From assembly GCA_963787645.1 (NCBI GenBank), contig CAWBDS010000003.1:682001-746000 (forward strand): DNA of 64,000 nucleotides, given 5' to 3'. The notes under the pieces were generated by a model, which saw only the letters and a list, made by a program, of their open reading frames with translations, made no database searches and was not told where the DNA came from. Source of the DNA: Palsa-504 sp963787645 (GTDB lineage Bacteria; Actinomycetota; Actinomycetes; Streptosporangiales; Streptosporangiaceae). This document shows positions 1 through 8,537 of the stretch, piece by piece (position 1 is the stretch's first letter; the number at the start of each line of letters is the position of its first letter). The position numbers were made by a program, and so were the translations under genes.

Positions 1-227
1 GTCGCCTCGCACTTGCTCCAGTCATAGTCGCTCGCCCAGTAGCGCGTCAGGTCCTGCATCATGGCCAGCCGGACGCCCTGGGAGTCGTCGGTGACCGTCT
101 CGCGCTCGGGCCACCTGGTCGTGGTTATCCGCCTGCGCAGGTCGGCGAGCTCGGCCGCCGCGAAACCGACCCGAAACGGGCGGATCGCGATGTCGTCGGT
201 ACTGGCTTGCGGTGCGTCGTGGGTCAT
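1..227 (-). CDS. epoxide hydrolase, N-terminal part (cut by window edge)
   Basis: Only the first 75 codons are inside the window; the gene continues to the left. The reading starts at an ATG at 227 and gives an IRPFRVGF...ELADLRRRI...TRWPERETV...DWSK pattern. This matches the N-terminal EHN domain that precedes the alpha/beta-hydrolase core of microsomal-type epoxide hydrolases, which open epoxides to diols. The catalytic residues would lie outside the window and cannot be checked. The gene follows the WYL regulator on the same strand. That regulator's shifted frame runs on into this gene, so the boundary between the two is blurred. Confidence 0.72.
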   Translation of the reverse strand, partial: MTHDAPQASTDDIAIRPFRVGFAAAELADLRRRITTTRWPERETVTDDSQGVRLAMMQDLTRYWASDYDWSKCEA

Positions 228-344
228 GTCCGTACTTCTCCGTCCTAGGTGCGGCTGCCCCTCCACGGTCGCCCCAGCGGCACGGGGTTCGCGCCCGTGT
301 AGGCCACTGGCCCCGGCACCGGTTGCCCGGCCCGGGTAATCCGC

Positions 345-1295
345 TCAGGGCCGCGGTCAGCCGCTGCGCGACGGCCTCGACGGCGGCCCGGAGCTCGGGG
401 CCGCCCGCGACCTGGAAGCCGATCGGGATCGCGGCCAGCCATTCGCCGGCGTACATGGCCGGATTGCTGGTGGTGCCGGTCAGGACGCAGCGCGCACCGT
501 CGATGCGGTCCAGACGCCCCATCGGCGGCCGGACGTACCGGGCGACCTGTTCATGCGGAGCGTCGAACACCACCTTGACCTCGAACTCCCAGCCGACCCC
601 GAGGTGCTGCTCCAGCAGGTCAACGTGGTCCAGGTCCTCGGGGGCACGGAACTGCTCGCCGCCGCGGCGACCGACTGGATCCGGTCGATACGGTAGGCGC
701 GGACCGCGTCGGCGCGATGGGAGTGGCACAGCAGGTACCAGCGACCGTGGCGGACCACGACCGCCCACGGGTCAACGTCCTCCTCCCACTGCCGGCCCGA
801 CTCGCTGCGGTAGTCGATACGCACCTGACGCTGGGCCGCCACGGCGGCCACCAGGGTGCTCGTGGTCTGGGTGCCCGGGCGGGCGGCTCCGCGATCCGGT
901 ACCGCCGAGGCGTGCTGACGCATGGTGGCAGCCTGCCGGCCGATGTTCTCCGGCAGCGCCCGGATGATCTTGCCCAGGGCGGCACCAACCGGGTCGTCGG
1001 CGTCAGCGGCCGCGTGGCTGCCGTCGAGCACCGCCATGACCAGGCCCAGCGCCTCCGCGGCGGTGAACATGAGCGGGGGCAGCCGGATGCCCCGGCCGAC
1101 CCGGTAGCCGCCATAGGGCCCCCGGGCCGACTCCACGGGGATCTCGGCCTCGCGCAGCATCGCGACATAGCGGCGGGCGGCGCGTTCGGTCACGCCGAGC
1201 TGCGCGGCCAGCTGGGCGGCGGTGACGCCCGGCTGGGCCTGCAGCAGCTCCAGCGCCCGCAAGGCCCGTCCGGTGGGGCTGAGGTCGGCTTTCAC
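345..1295 (-). CDS. YafY-like HTH/WYL-domain transcriptional regulator, frameshifted
   Basis: The GTG start at 1295 opens a DeoR-like winged helix (residues about 8-60, TAAQLAAQLGVTERAARRYV) followed by a WYL domain (RVRIDYRS..., WYLLCHSH, RAYRIDRIQ). WYL regulators sense small ligands and usually control a neighbouring gene. The frame is lost near 655-670, within a GCCGCCGCGGCG run. The C-terminal segment (EQFRAPEDLDHVDLLEQHLG... to RLTAAL) continues in another frame, so one indel is needed to rebuild the protein. The true stop is unclear: the second frame runs on into the epoxide hydrolase, and a TGA at 345-347 would need another shift. The gene is divergent from the hydrolase at 1405, a plausible target. 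Sequencing error or a recent mutation are both possible. Confidence 0.7.
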
Positions 1296-1404
1296 CAGAA
1301 CAGGCTAATCAGGAAGCTGATCGTCCGGAACCGGGGCTATCGTCGCAGAGACCGAAGGCCGGACCAGACATGACCCGCACCGCGGCGGGGAAGGGAGAAC
1401 GGAC

Positions 1405-2085
1405 ATGGACATGCTGCTCATCGGCGGCCTGTGGCTGGACGGGTCGGCCTGGAACGACGTTGCCGCCCAACTCGAGGCCCGCGGTCATCACGCCGTGCCG
1501 GTCACCCTGCCGGGGCAGGGCGACGGCAATGCGTCGGCGACCCTCGCGGACCAGGTGGCCACCGTGGTCGCGGCCGTCGACGCCGCCGCGGGCCGGCCGA
1601 TGGTGGTCGGGCACTCCGCGGCCTGCAGCCTGGCCTGGCTCGCCGCCGACGCGCGTCCCGCCAAGGTCAGCAAGGTCGCCTTGATCGGCGGCTTCCCCGC
1701 CGCAGACGGCAAGGCGTACTTCGATTCCGCCCAGGTCGGCGCGATGCCCTTCCCGGGCTGGGAGGAGTTCGAGGGACCGGATTCCGCCGACCTGGACGAG
1801 GACGCCCGGCGGGCCTTCGCGGCCGCCGCGATCCCGGTCCCGGAAGCGGTCATTCGCGGTGAGGTCAAGCTGACCGACGAGCGCCGTTACGACATCCCGG
1901 TGGCGGTGATCTGCCCGGAGTTCAGCCCGGCCGAGGCCCGGGAGTGGATCGAGAACGGCCCGGTACCGGAGCTGGTGAACAGCAAGAATGTCTCGTTCAT
2001 CGACATCGACTCCGGGCACTGGCCCATGATCAGCGCGCCGGCCGAGCTCGCGCGCCTGCTGGCCCAGGCGGCCGCGGAGTCCTGA
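1405..2085 (+). CDS. alpha/beta hydrolase
   Basis: This 226-residue single-domain alpha/beta hydrolase has the nucleophile elbow GHSAA (Ser71) and a C-terminal His205 in DSGHWPM, so the catalytic triad looks intact. An oxyanion-type LIGG strand lies at the N-terminus. It belongs to the small RutD/salicylate-esterase-like group; the substrate cannot be read from the sequence. The ATG at 1405 is preceded by AAGGGAGA at good spacing. It diverges from the WYL regulator across a gap of about 110 bases, which suggests local control by that regulator. Confidence 0.85.
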   Translation: MDMLLIGGLWLDGSAWNDVAAQLEARGHHAVPVTLPGQGDGNASATLADQVATVVAAVDAAAGRPMVVGHSAACSLAWLAADARPAKVSKVALIGGFPAADGKAYFDSAQVGAMPFPGWEEFEGPDSADLDEDARRAFAAAAIPVPEAVIRGEVKLTDERRYDIPVAVICPEFSPAEAREWIENGPVPELVNSKNVSFIDIDSGHWPMISAPAELARLLAQAAAES

Positions 2086-2387
2086 CCCGCTTCCGATTTA
2101 AATCGTGCCGATCTTTGGGAAATATCATTAATGTCACATTATGCCGGATTAGGCCGGTCGCTATTTGTAGGTGATTTCTCGTTCGGCACCTTTTCGGGAC
2201 TGGCCGCCGCGTATTATCGGGGTTAGCGCCGATCCTCCCCGGCGTATTTATTTGCACAAAGGTCAAATGGTAGGCACCGGTCTGCCCAGGGCTCGACCGG
2301 TGGCCGGATGCTGTCCGGATGCTGTCCGCGACCAGGTGCGGTGCTCCTGACGGCAGTACCGCGTGGGGGGGACGTGTGGGCGAAACA
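2086..2387. other. AT-rich intergenic region, likely promoter of the PAS-phosphatase gene
   Basis: About 300 bases without a convincing gene. The stretch around 2092-2260 is much richer in A and T than anything nearby (several TTTAAAT, ATATCATTAATG and TATTTATTTG tracts). This is typical of a promoter or a foreign junction in a GC-rich genome. No clear hairpin or -35/-10 pair stands out. Confidence 0.4.
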
Positions 2388-4286
2388 ATGGAGTGGGTGG
2401 CCGCCGACGATACCGCCGAACGGTGGTTCCGCGGGTTGCTTGAATCGGCGCCGGACGCCATGGTGATCGTGGACGAGGACGGCCTGGTCCAGCTGGTCAA
2501 CGCGCAGGTGGAGTCCCTGTTCGGATATGACCGCGCCGAACTGGTCGGGCAGCGAGTCGAGATGCTGGTCCCGCACCGGTTCCGCGGCCTGCACCCCGGT
2601 CACCGCGCCGGGTACGCGGCGACCCGGCGGGTCCGGCCGATGGGCGCCGGCCTGGACCTGTACGGTCTGCGCAAAGACGGCGGTGAGTTCCCGGTCGAGA
2701 TCAGCTTGTCCCCGCTGGACGCGACCGGCGGCCGGCTGTACTGCGCGGCGGTGCGCGATGTCTCGGACCGCCGGGCGGCCGAGCGGCACATCCGTGACCT
2801 GGCCAACGTCGTCGAATCGTCCCAGGACGCCATCGTGTCGGTGACCCTCGACGGGCGTATCACGTTCTGGAACGCCGCGGCCCAGCGCCTGTACGGATAC
2901 CCGGCGCAGGAGGCGATCGGCGCCGGCATCGCGATGCTGGTCCCGTCCGGCGAGCGGGGCGAGGTGGCCAGCCTGCTGAAGCGGCTGGGGCGCGGGGAAC
3001 GCGCCGAGCACGTCCGGGCCATCAGGATGGTCAAGGGCGGCCGGCTGGTCGATGTCGACATCGCCGTATGGCCGACGCGGGACCTGGACGGCACGATCAC
3101 CGGCGCCTCGGCGATAGTGCGTGACATCAGCGACCTCAAACGTGCGGCGCGCGAACTGACCCAGCTGTACGAGCAGCAGCGTCACGTGGCGCTCACCTTG
3201 CAGAAAGCCCTGATGGGAACGCCGCCGCGCATCCCCGAGATCGAGACGGCGCATCGTTACCTGCCCGCCACCAGCGGCGCCGGGGTCGGCGGCGACTGGT
3301 TCGACCTGATTCCGCTGGGCGCCGGCCGGGCCGGGGTGTTCGTCGGCGATGTCATGGGCCGCGGCCTGGAAGCCGCGGCGGTCATGGGCCAGCTCCGGTC
3401 GGCGGCCCGGTCGCTGGCCAAGACCCAGCTGCCGCCCCAGCAGCTCATGCAGGCGCTGGACGCGTTCGCCGCCGACCTCCCGCAGCAGCTGATCACCTGC
3501 TGCTACCTGGTCATCGATCCCGGCTCGGACGCGACCCGGGGGCTGCCGGTGACGATCTGCTCAGCTGGTCACCTGCCGGTGCTGCTGGTCGCCCCCGGTC
3601 CCGACGGCGTGACCGTGACCCGGGTCGCCGCTCCGGTCAGCGTGCCGCTCGGCGTGGGACAGATCCCGCACCAGCAGGCCCGTTTCGTGGCTCCGCCCGG
3701 ATCGATCCTCGCGCTGTACACCGACGGACTGGTCGAGACCCGCGGCAGCGACATTGACCTGCAGATCGATCAGGTGGGGGCCGAGCTTCAGGCGGCCTGC
3801 GCCGACGGGCTCGACCTGGACAAGATGGCCGACCGGGTGATCGCCGGGCTGCTCGGCGAGACCGGCAGCTTCACCGATGACGTGACGCTGCTGATCGTCC
3901 GCCTGCCCGATGCCCCGCTGGCCGCCGCGGTCACCGAATTCGCCAGCGACCCCGCCTCCGTCCCGGCCGGCCGCCGGTTCGTCGCCGCGCTGCTCGAGGA
4001 CTGGGCCTGCACGCATCTGACCGACACCGCCACCCTGCTGACGTCCGAGATTCTTACCAACGCGGTCGTGCACGGCCTGGGCCCGGTCCGGCTCCGGGTG
4101 CGCCGCACCGATACCGAGGTCGCCGTCATCGTCTCCGACCGGGGCCGGTACCAGCCTCAGCCCCGGCTGGCCGACCCGACCGACGAGTCCGGCCGCGGCC
4201 TGAGCCTGCTGGAGATGCTGGCCAGCAGCTGGGGGGCCCGCGCCACCGAAGACGGCAAGGACGTCTGGTTCACCCTCACCCTGTGA
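2388..4286 (+). CDS. PAS-PAS-SpoIIE phosphatase-HATPase regulatory protein
   Basis: The domains in order are PAS (about residues 10-120, RWFRGLLESAPDAMVIVDEDG), a second PAS (about 130-255), a PP2C/SpoIIE serine phosphatase (GVGGDWFDLIPL...FVGDVMGRGLEAA, ending near LYTDGLVETR...DDVTLLIV) and a C-terminal RsbW-type HATPase (TSEILTNAVVHG...VSDRGR...GRGLSLLEML). Such proteins control partner-switching: the phosphatase activates an anti-sigma antagonist, and the kinase-like domain resembles an anti-sigma factor. It has no transmembrane segment, so it is probably a cytosolic sensor of redox, light or a ligand through PAS. The start is uncertain: ATG 2388 is chosen because the PAS fold begins just after it; GTG 2376 and ATG 2319 are in frame. 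Confidence 0.85.
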   Translation: MEWVAADDTAERWFRGLLESAPDAMVIVDEDGLVQLVNAQVESLFGYDRAELVGQRVEMLVPHRFRGLHPGHRAGYAATRRVRPMGAGLDLYGLRKDGGEFPVEISLSPLDATGGRLYCAAVRDVSDRRAAERHIRDLANVVESSQDAIVSVTLDGRITFWNAAAQRLYGYPAQEAIGAGIAMLVPSGERGEVASLLKRLGRGERAEHVRAIRMVKGGRLVDVDIAVWPTRDLDGTITGASAIVRDISDLKRAARELTQLYEQQRHVALTLQKALMGTPPRIPEIETAHRYLPATSGAGVGGDWFDLIPLGAGRAGVFVGDVMGRGLEAAAVMGQLRSAARSLAKTQLPPQQLMQALDAFAADLPQQLITCCYLVIDPGSDATRGLPVTICSAGHLPVLLVAPGPDGVTVTRVAAPVSVPLGVGQIPHQQARFVAPPGSILALYTDGLVETRGSDIDLQIDQVGAELQAACADGLDLDKMADRVIAGLLGETGSFTDDVTLLIVRLPDAPLAAAVTEFASDPASVPAGRRFVAALLEDWACTHLTDTATLLTSEILTNAVVHGLGPVRLRVRRTDTEVAVIVSDRGRYQPQPRLADPTDESGRGLSLLEMLASSWGARATEDGKDVWFTLTL

Positions 4287-6621
4287 CGCTGGCTCGCGCG
4301 GTACCGATGAGCTCCAGGATGCGGGCGGGCGGCAGGTGCTGCTCGTAGATCCGCACGCCGAACGGTGACAGCGCGTCCTCGATGGCGTTGACCATGGTGG
4401 GGGGCGCGACGATCATGCCGCCTTCGCCCACGCCGCGGAAGTTGACGTCGGCGTCGAGCGGCACGGTCTGCAGATGCTCGATCTCGATACGGGGAACGTC
4501 GCATGCGGTCGGCATCAGGTAATCCATGAACGTGGCGGACTGGAAGGTACCGTCTTCGGCGTAGGCCGATCGTTCGAGCAGCACCGCGCCGATGCCCTGG
4601 GCGATGCCGCCCCGGATCTGGCCCTCTACGACGGCCGGATTGATCAGCGCGCCGCAGTCTTCGGCGGCGACGTACCGCTCCACCTTGACCAGGCCGGTCT
4701 CGACGTCCACTTCCACGATCGCGCAGTGGGTGCCGCCGGACCAGCCGCCCGCACCGCCGTCGTAGGTGGCCTCGACCTCGAAGCCGGCGTCCGCGCCGTC
4801 GCCGGACGGCCCGGTCGCGGCCCGGGCCGCGACCTCGCTGACCGGGATCGCGGTCGCCGGGTCGCCGCGCACCCAGACGTTGCCGTCAGAGATCAGCAGG
4901 TCCCGCGCGCTGACCTCCATCAGAGCGGCCGCGAAGTCGAGCACCTTGGCCTTGAGCTGCCGGGCGCCGTGCAGCGCCACGCCGCCGGTCATGGTGGCCG
5001 ACCGGCTGCCGCCGGTCAGCCCGAACGGGACCACGGCGCTGTCGCCGACCACGACGCGGACCTGTTCGAACGGCACGCCGAACTCGTCGGCGGCGATCTG
5101 GGCCAGGGTCGTCTGGTGGCTCTGGCCGTGCGGCATCTGGCCGGTGAACAGCGCGACGATGCCGTCCGGCTCGAGCCGCAGGCGCATGGACTCCTGGCCC
5201 AGCCCGCCGCTGTCCGGGCGCGGGCCGGGAGCGGCCTCGATGAACGTGGCCACGCCGAGGCCGAGGTAACGACCGTCCGCCCGGGCCTGCTCCTGGCGGC
5301 GCCGGAAGGCGGGCACGTCCACCAGCTCGGTGACCCGCTCCAGGGACTCCCTGGAGGTGACGCCGACCAGCGGGCGGCCGGTGATCATCCGGGCCGGAGG
5401 GTCGGTGCGCGGGGCGAGGTTACGCAGCCGGATCTCGACCGGATCGAGGCCGAGATCCTGGGCGATCAGGTTCAGCACGCGTTCGCGCACGAACGTCTCG
5501 GACGCCCACGGCCCGCGGTAGGCGACGTAGGACGCCTTGTTCGTGATCGCCGCGGTCGACTCGAAAGCCATGGCCGCCAGCTTGTACGGGCCGGGCAGCA
5601 TCGCCTCCATGATGCCGGCCACCATCGTGCCCATCCCGGGATAGGCGCCGGTGTCGATGACCATCTTCACGTCCAGCCCGAGCAGGTCGCCGTCGTTGCT
5701 GACCGCGGCCCGGACGTCGAAGCTTTCCTCGCGCGCCTGCCCCGACGCGGTGAGGTTCTCGCCGCGGTCCTCGACCCACTTGACCGGCCGGCCGACCAGC
5801 CGCGAGGCCGCGGCGACGGCCTGCTCCTCGCGTGATGCGCCGATCTTCAGGCCGAACGACCCGCCGATATCCCCGGCCAGCACGCGCACCTGGTCGGGTT
5901 CCAGGCCCAGGCGCGCGGCGATCCCGTTCCTGGTGATGTGCACGCTCTGGGTGGCCGCGTAGAAGGTCATGGCCTCCAGGTCGGCGTCGTAGCTGGCCAC
6001 GCAGCCCCGGCCCTCCATGGGCACGTTCTGGTGCCGGTGCACGTCGAGGTGGAAGTCGATGACGCGATCGGCGCCGTCGAACGTCGCCGGGACGTCACCG
6101 AACTCGTGACGCGAGGTCGGCGAGGCGATGTTGTCGCCCAGGTTGGCGAACAACGGCGGGCTGTCCGGGTCGAGCGCGAAGGCGGCGGTCACGACCGGCG
6201 GCAGATCCTCGTAGTCGACCTCGACCAGCTCGCAGCCGTCCTCGGCGAGGTACCGGCTCTCGGCCACGACCACCGCCACCGGATCGCCGACGAAGCGCAC
6301 CTTGTTCGTGGCCAGCAGGGTGAACTCGGGGGTGGGCCCGTCGCCGCCGATGAGCGCGGCCAGCGGGTCCGGCGCCGGGACGGTGATCTCCTCCAGGTCG
6401 GCTCCGGTCAGCACGGCGACCACGCCGGGCAGCTCCCGGGCGGCCGAGGCGTCGACCGAGAGCACCCGGGCGTGCGCCATCGGCGAGCGCACGAACGCGG
6501 CGTGCAGCATCCCGGGCAGCTTGATGTCGTCCACGTACCGGCCCGCGCCGGTCAAGATCCGCGGGTCCTCCGAACGCTTGATGCTGGCGCCGGTGTAGCG
6601 CTCAGCCGCGATTGCCGCCAT
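4276..6621 (-). CDS. molybdopterin-binding large subunit, xanthine dehydrogenase/CoxL family
   Basis: This 781-residue protein is the Mo-pterin catalytic subunit of a three-subunit molybdenum hydroxylase. It shows the family order: an N-terminal a/b-hammerhead (SEDPRILTGAGRYVDDI), the GDIGGSFGLK motif, an AYRGPW segment and the C-terminal GVGEGG motif with the conserved base Glu. Form I CO dehydrogenases carry AYxCSFR at the active-site loop; that motif is absent here, so true CO dehydrogenase activity is unlikely. An aldehyde, purine or N-heterocycle substrate is more probable. It is the last gene of the 7982-to-4276 operon, 14 bases after the iron-sulphur subunit. Its stop overlaps the end of the convergent phosphatase gene by 11 bases. 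Confidence 0.9.
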   Translation of the reverse strand: MAAIAAERYTGASIKRSEDPRILTGAGRYVDDIKLPGMLHAAFVRSPMAHARVLSVDASAARELPGVVAVLTGADLEEITVPAPDPLAALIGGDGPTPEFTLLATNKVRFVGDPVAVVVAESRYLAEDGCELVEVDYEDLPPVVTAAFALDPDSPPLFANLGDNIASPTSRHEFGDVPATFDGADRVIDFHLDVHRHQNVPMEGRGCVASYDADLEAMTFYAATQSVHITRNGIAARLGLEPDQVRVLAGDIGGSFGLKIGASREEQAVAAASRLVGRPVKWVEDRGENLTASGQAREESFDVRAAVSNDGDLLGLDVKMVIDTGAYPGMGTMVAGIMEAMLPGPYKLAAMAFESTAAITNKASYVAYRGPWASETFVRERVLNLIAQDLGLDPVEIRLRNLAPRTDPPARMITGRPLVGVTSRESLERVTELVDVPAFRRRQEQARADGRYLGLGVATFIEAAPGPRPDSGGLGQESMRLRLEPDGIVALFTGQMPHGQSHQTTLAQIAADEFGVPFEQVRVVVGDSAVVPFGLTGGSRSATMTGGVALHGARQLKAKVLDFAAALMEVSARDLLISDGNVWVRGDPATAIPVSEVAARAATGPSGDGADAGFEVEATYDGGAGGWSGGTHCAIVEVDVETGLVKVERYVAAEDCGALINPAVVEGQIRGGIAQGIGAVLLERSAYAEDGTFQSATFMDYLMPTACDVPRIEIEHLQTVPLDADVNFRGVGEGGMIVAPPTMVNAIEDALSPFGVRIYEQHLPPARILELIGTARASVTG

Positions 6622-6635
6622 TCTCGCTCCTTTGC

Positions 6636-7106
6636 TCAGCGCTCACGGTTGCGCTCGGCGGCCAGCAGGACGCCGTCGATGATGCTCTGGTAGCCGGTGC
6701 ACCGGCAGATGTTGCCGGACAGCGCTTCGCGGATCTGCTGCTCGCCGGCGTCGGGATGGGCGCCCAGGAACGCGGTAGCCTGCATGACGAACCCCGGCGT
6801 GCAAAAGCCGCACTGGAAGCTGTGCGAATCCCACATGGCCTGCTGCAAGGTGCTGAGCTCGCCGTCCGGGGCTAGCCCTTCGATGGTCGTGACCTCGCGG
6901 CCGGCGGCCTGCACGGCCAGCATCAGGCACGAGCGGACCGGCCGGCCGTCGAGGATGACCGTGCACGCGCCGCAGACCCCGTGCTCGCAGCCGACGTGGG
7001 TGCCGGTGAGGTCCAGGTCGTCCCGCAGGAAGTCGGCCAGCGTCTTGCGCGCCTCCGGCGCCCCGGTGCGCGTCGCGCCGTTGACCGTCACGGTGATGTC
7101 CGCCAT
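6636..7106 (-). CDS. [2Fe-2S] small subunit, xanthine dehydrogenase/CoxS family
   Basis: The 156-residue electron-transfer subunit has both expected clusters. The plant-type ferredoxin site is CEHGVCGAC followed by a further Cys (PVRSC). The helical-domain site is QCGFCTPG plus CRCTGY. It carries electrons from the molybdenum centre to the FAD subunit. It begins three bases after the FAD subunit ends and precedes the large subunit, giving the M-S-L order known for cox-type operons. Confidence 0.92.
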   Translation of the reverse strand: MADITVTVNGATRTGAPEARKTLADFLRDDLDLTGTHVGCEHGVCGACTVILDGRPVRSCLMLAVQAAGREVTTIEGLAPDGELSTLQQAMWDSHSFQCGFCTPGFVMQATAFLGAHPDAGEQQIREALSGNICRCTGYQSIIDGVLLAAERNRER

Positions 7107-7109
7107 CAG

Positions 7110-7982
7110 TCACTGCCTCTCGTGGGCGTCGTCCGCCGCTGCCTGCAGGCCGCGCCGCACCAGGGCGGTCGCGACCGTCTTGCGGGACTCCGGCGACCCG
7201 TGCAGGTCGGCCGGGGGGTCGAGATCGTCGATGGCCAGGTGAGCCGCCTGGTCGAACAGCTCGGCCGAGGGCCGCTGGCCGGCCAGCAGATCCTCCGCGG
7301 CAGCGGCCCGGACCGGCACGTCGGAAAGGCCGGCCAGTGCCAGCCGGGCCTCGCTGATCACCCCGCCGGACAGCACCAGGGACGCGGCCAGCGCGACGAT
7401 CGCGAAGTCGCCATGGCGCCGGGCGACCTCCTGGAAGCTGACCCCGGTGCCCGGTCTCGCGGCCGGGAACCGCACCTCCAGGAGCAGCTCGTCGGGACCG
7501 CGTGACGTGGTGAGGTAACCCTCGAACCACCGCGCCGCCGGGATCATCCGCTCGCCCGCGGGGCCGCGCACCACGAACTCGGCGTCGAGCGCCCGGGCCA
7601 CCGCGGGCAGCTCCGCGGCCGGATCGCCGTGCGCCAGGCTGCCGCCCACCGTGCCGCGGCTGCGGATCGCCTCGTGGCCGATCAAGGGCAGCGCGGCGGC
7701 TAGCAGCGGCACGGCGTCGGCGACGGCCTTGGATTCCTCGGCCATATACTCCCGGGTCGTGGCGCCGATCACCACCGAGCCGTCGGCCACCGTCACTCCG
7801 GACAGCTCGGCGATGCCGTTGATATCGATCAGGACCGCGGGCCGGGCCAGCCGCAGGGCCAGCAGCGGAATCAGGCTCTGGCCGCCGGCCAGCACGCTCG
7901 CCTCGTCTTGGTACTCGGCGAGCAGGTCGAGCGCTTCGGCAACGGTCGTGGGCGCCGCGTACTCAAAAGGAGGCAGCTTCAT
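7110..7982 (-). CDS. FAD-binding medium subunit, xanthine dehydrogenase/CoxM family
   Basis: The protein of 290 residues begins MKLPPFEYAAP at an ATG (7982) preceded by weak purine-rich sequence. The open frame extends upstream but without similarity. FAD-contact motifs of the vanillyl-alcohol-oxidase fold are visible: VLAGGQSLIP near residue 33 and RSRGTVGGSLAHGDPAAELP near 105. It passes electrons from the iron-sulphur subunit to the final acceptor. It is the first gene of the operon, and its promoter should lie in the 120-base gap shared with the divergent gene at 8103. Confidence 0.9.
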   Translation of the reverse strand: MKLPPFEYAAPTTVAEALDLLAEYQDEASVLAGGQSLIPLLALRLARPAVLIDINGIAELSGVTVADGSVVIGATTREYMAEESKAVADAVPLLAAALPLIGHEAIRSRGTVGGSLAHGDPAAELPAVARALDAEFVVRGPAGERMIPAARWFEGYLTTSRGPDELLLEVRFPAARPGTGVSFQEVARRHGDFAIVALAASLVLSGGVISEARLALAGLSDVPVRAAAAEDLLAGQRPSAELFDQAAHLAIDDLDPPADLHGSPESRKTVATALVRRGLQAAADDAHERQ

Positions 7983-8102
7983 CCATGCGGCCCTTCGGTC
8001 GGGGGCGAGGTGTTCCCTAGCCTTGCTAAGGCTATGCGGTCCAGGGGCAAACCCGTGGTCCCGACGGGGGGCGAGCGTCCGCCGCGCGTGCGATGGTGAG
8101 CC

Positions 8103-8516
8103 ATGAGCGAAATGGATTCTGACGCCCGTACCAAAGCGGCGATCGAAGAACACTGGAAGGCATCGGAAAGCGGGGATTCCGAGACCGAGCACGCCATCTA
8201 CGCCACGGACGGGATCCTCGACTACCCGCAGTCCGGCGAACGCTACTGGGGCCGCGCGGCGATCGCGGCGCAGCGCGGCGGCCATCCGGCGAGCCGGCAC
8301 TTTACCGTTCAGCGGATCACCGGCGCCGCGGACCTGTGGGTGAGCGAGGTCATCATCACCTACGACGGCGCGCCCAGCTACTCGGTGAGCATCATGGAAC
8401 TCGCGGACCAGCACGTGGTCCACGAGACGCAGTACTTCGCGGACCCCTTCCGTACGCCGGCCTGGCGAGCGGCCCTCGCGGAGCCGATGCCGGGCCGCAC
8501 CATCACCCTGGCCTGA
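8103..8516 (+). CDS. NTF2-like / SnoaL-type small protein
   Basis: The 137-residue protein has the cone-fold pattern of the NTF2-like superfamily: an N-terminal helix (ARTKAAIEEHWKASESGD), an ATDGILDYPQSGERYWGRAAI segment, then beta strands ending in HETQYFADPF. Members act as small enzymes or binding proteins; no active-site assignment is safe. It diverges from the molybdenum hydroxylase operon, so the two may share control. Confidence 0.75.
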   Translation: MSEMDSDARTKAAIEEHWKASESGDSETEHAIYATDGILDYPQSGERYWGRAAIAAQRGGHPASRHFTVQRITGAADLWVSEVIITYDGAPSYSVSIMELADQHVVHETQYFADPFRTPAWRAALAEPMPGRTITLA

Positions 8517-8537
8517 CGCCCGGCCAGGAGCCGACCG

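Noticed and set aside
4474..5835. Long plus-strand frame (453 codons) opposite the molybdopterin subunit
   Set aside because: It mirrors the codon bias of the real minus-strand gene, is rich in Arg, Gly and His, and has no family features. The same holds for the minus-strand frame at 45059-47086 and many others.
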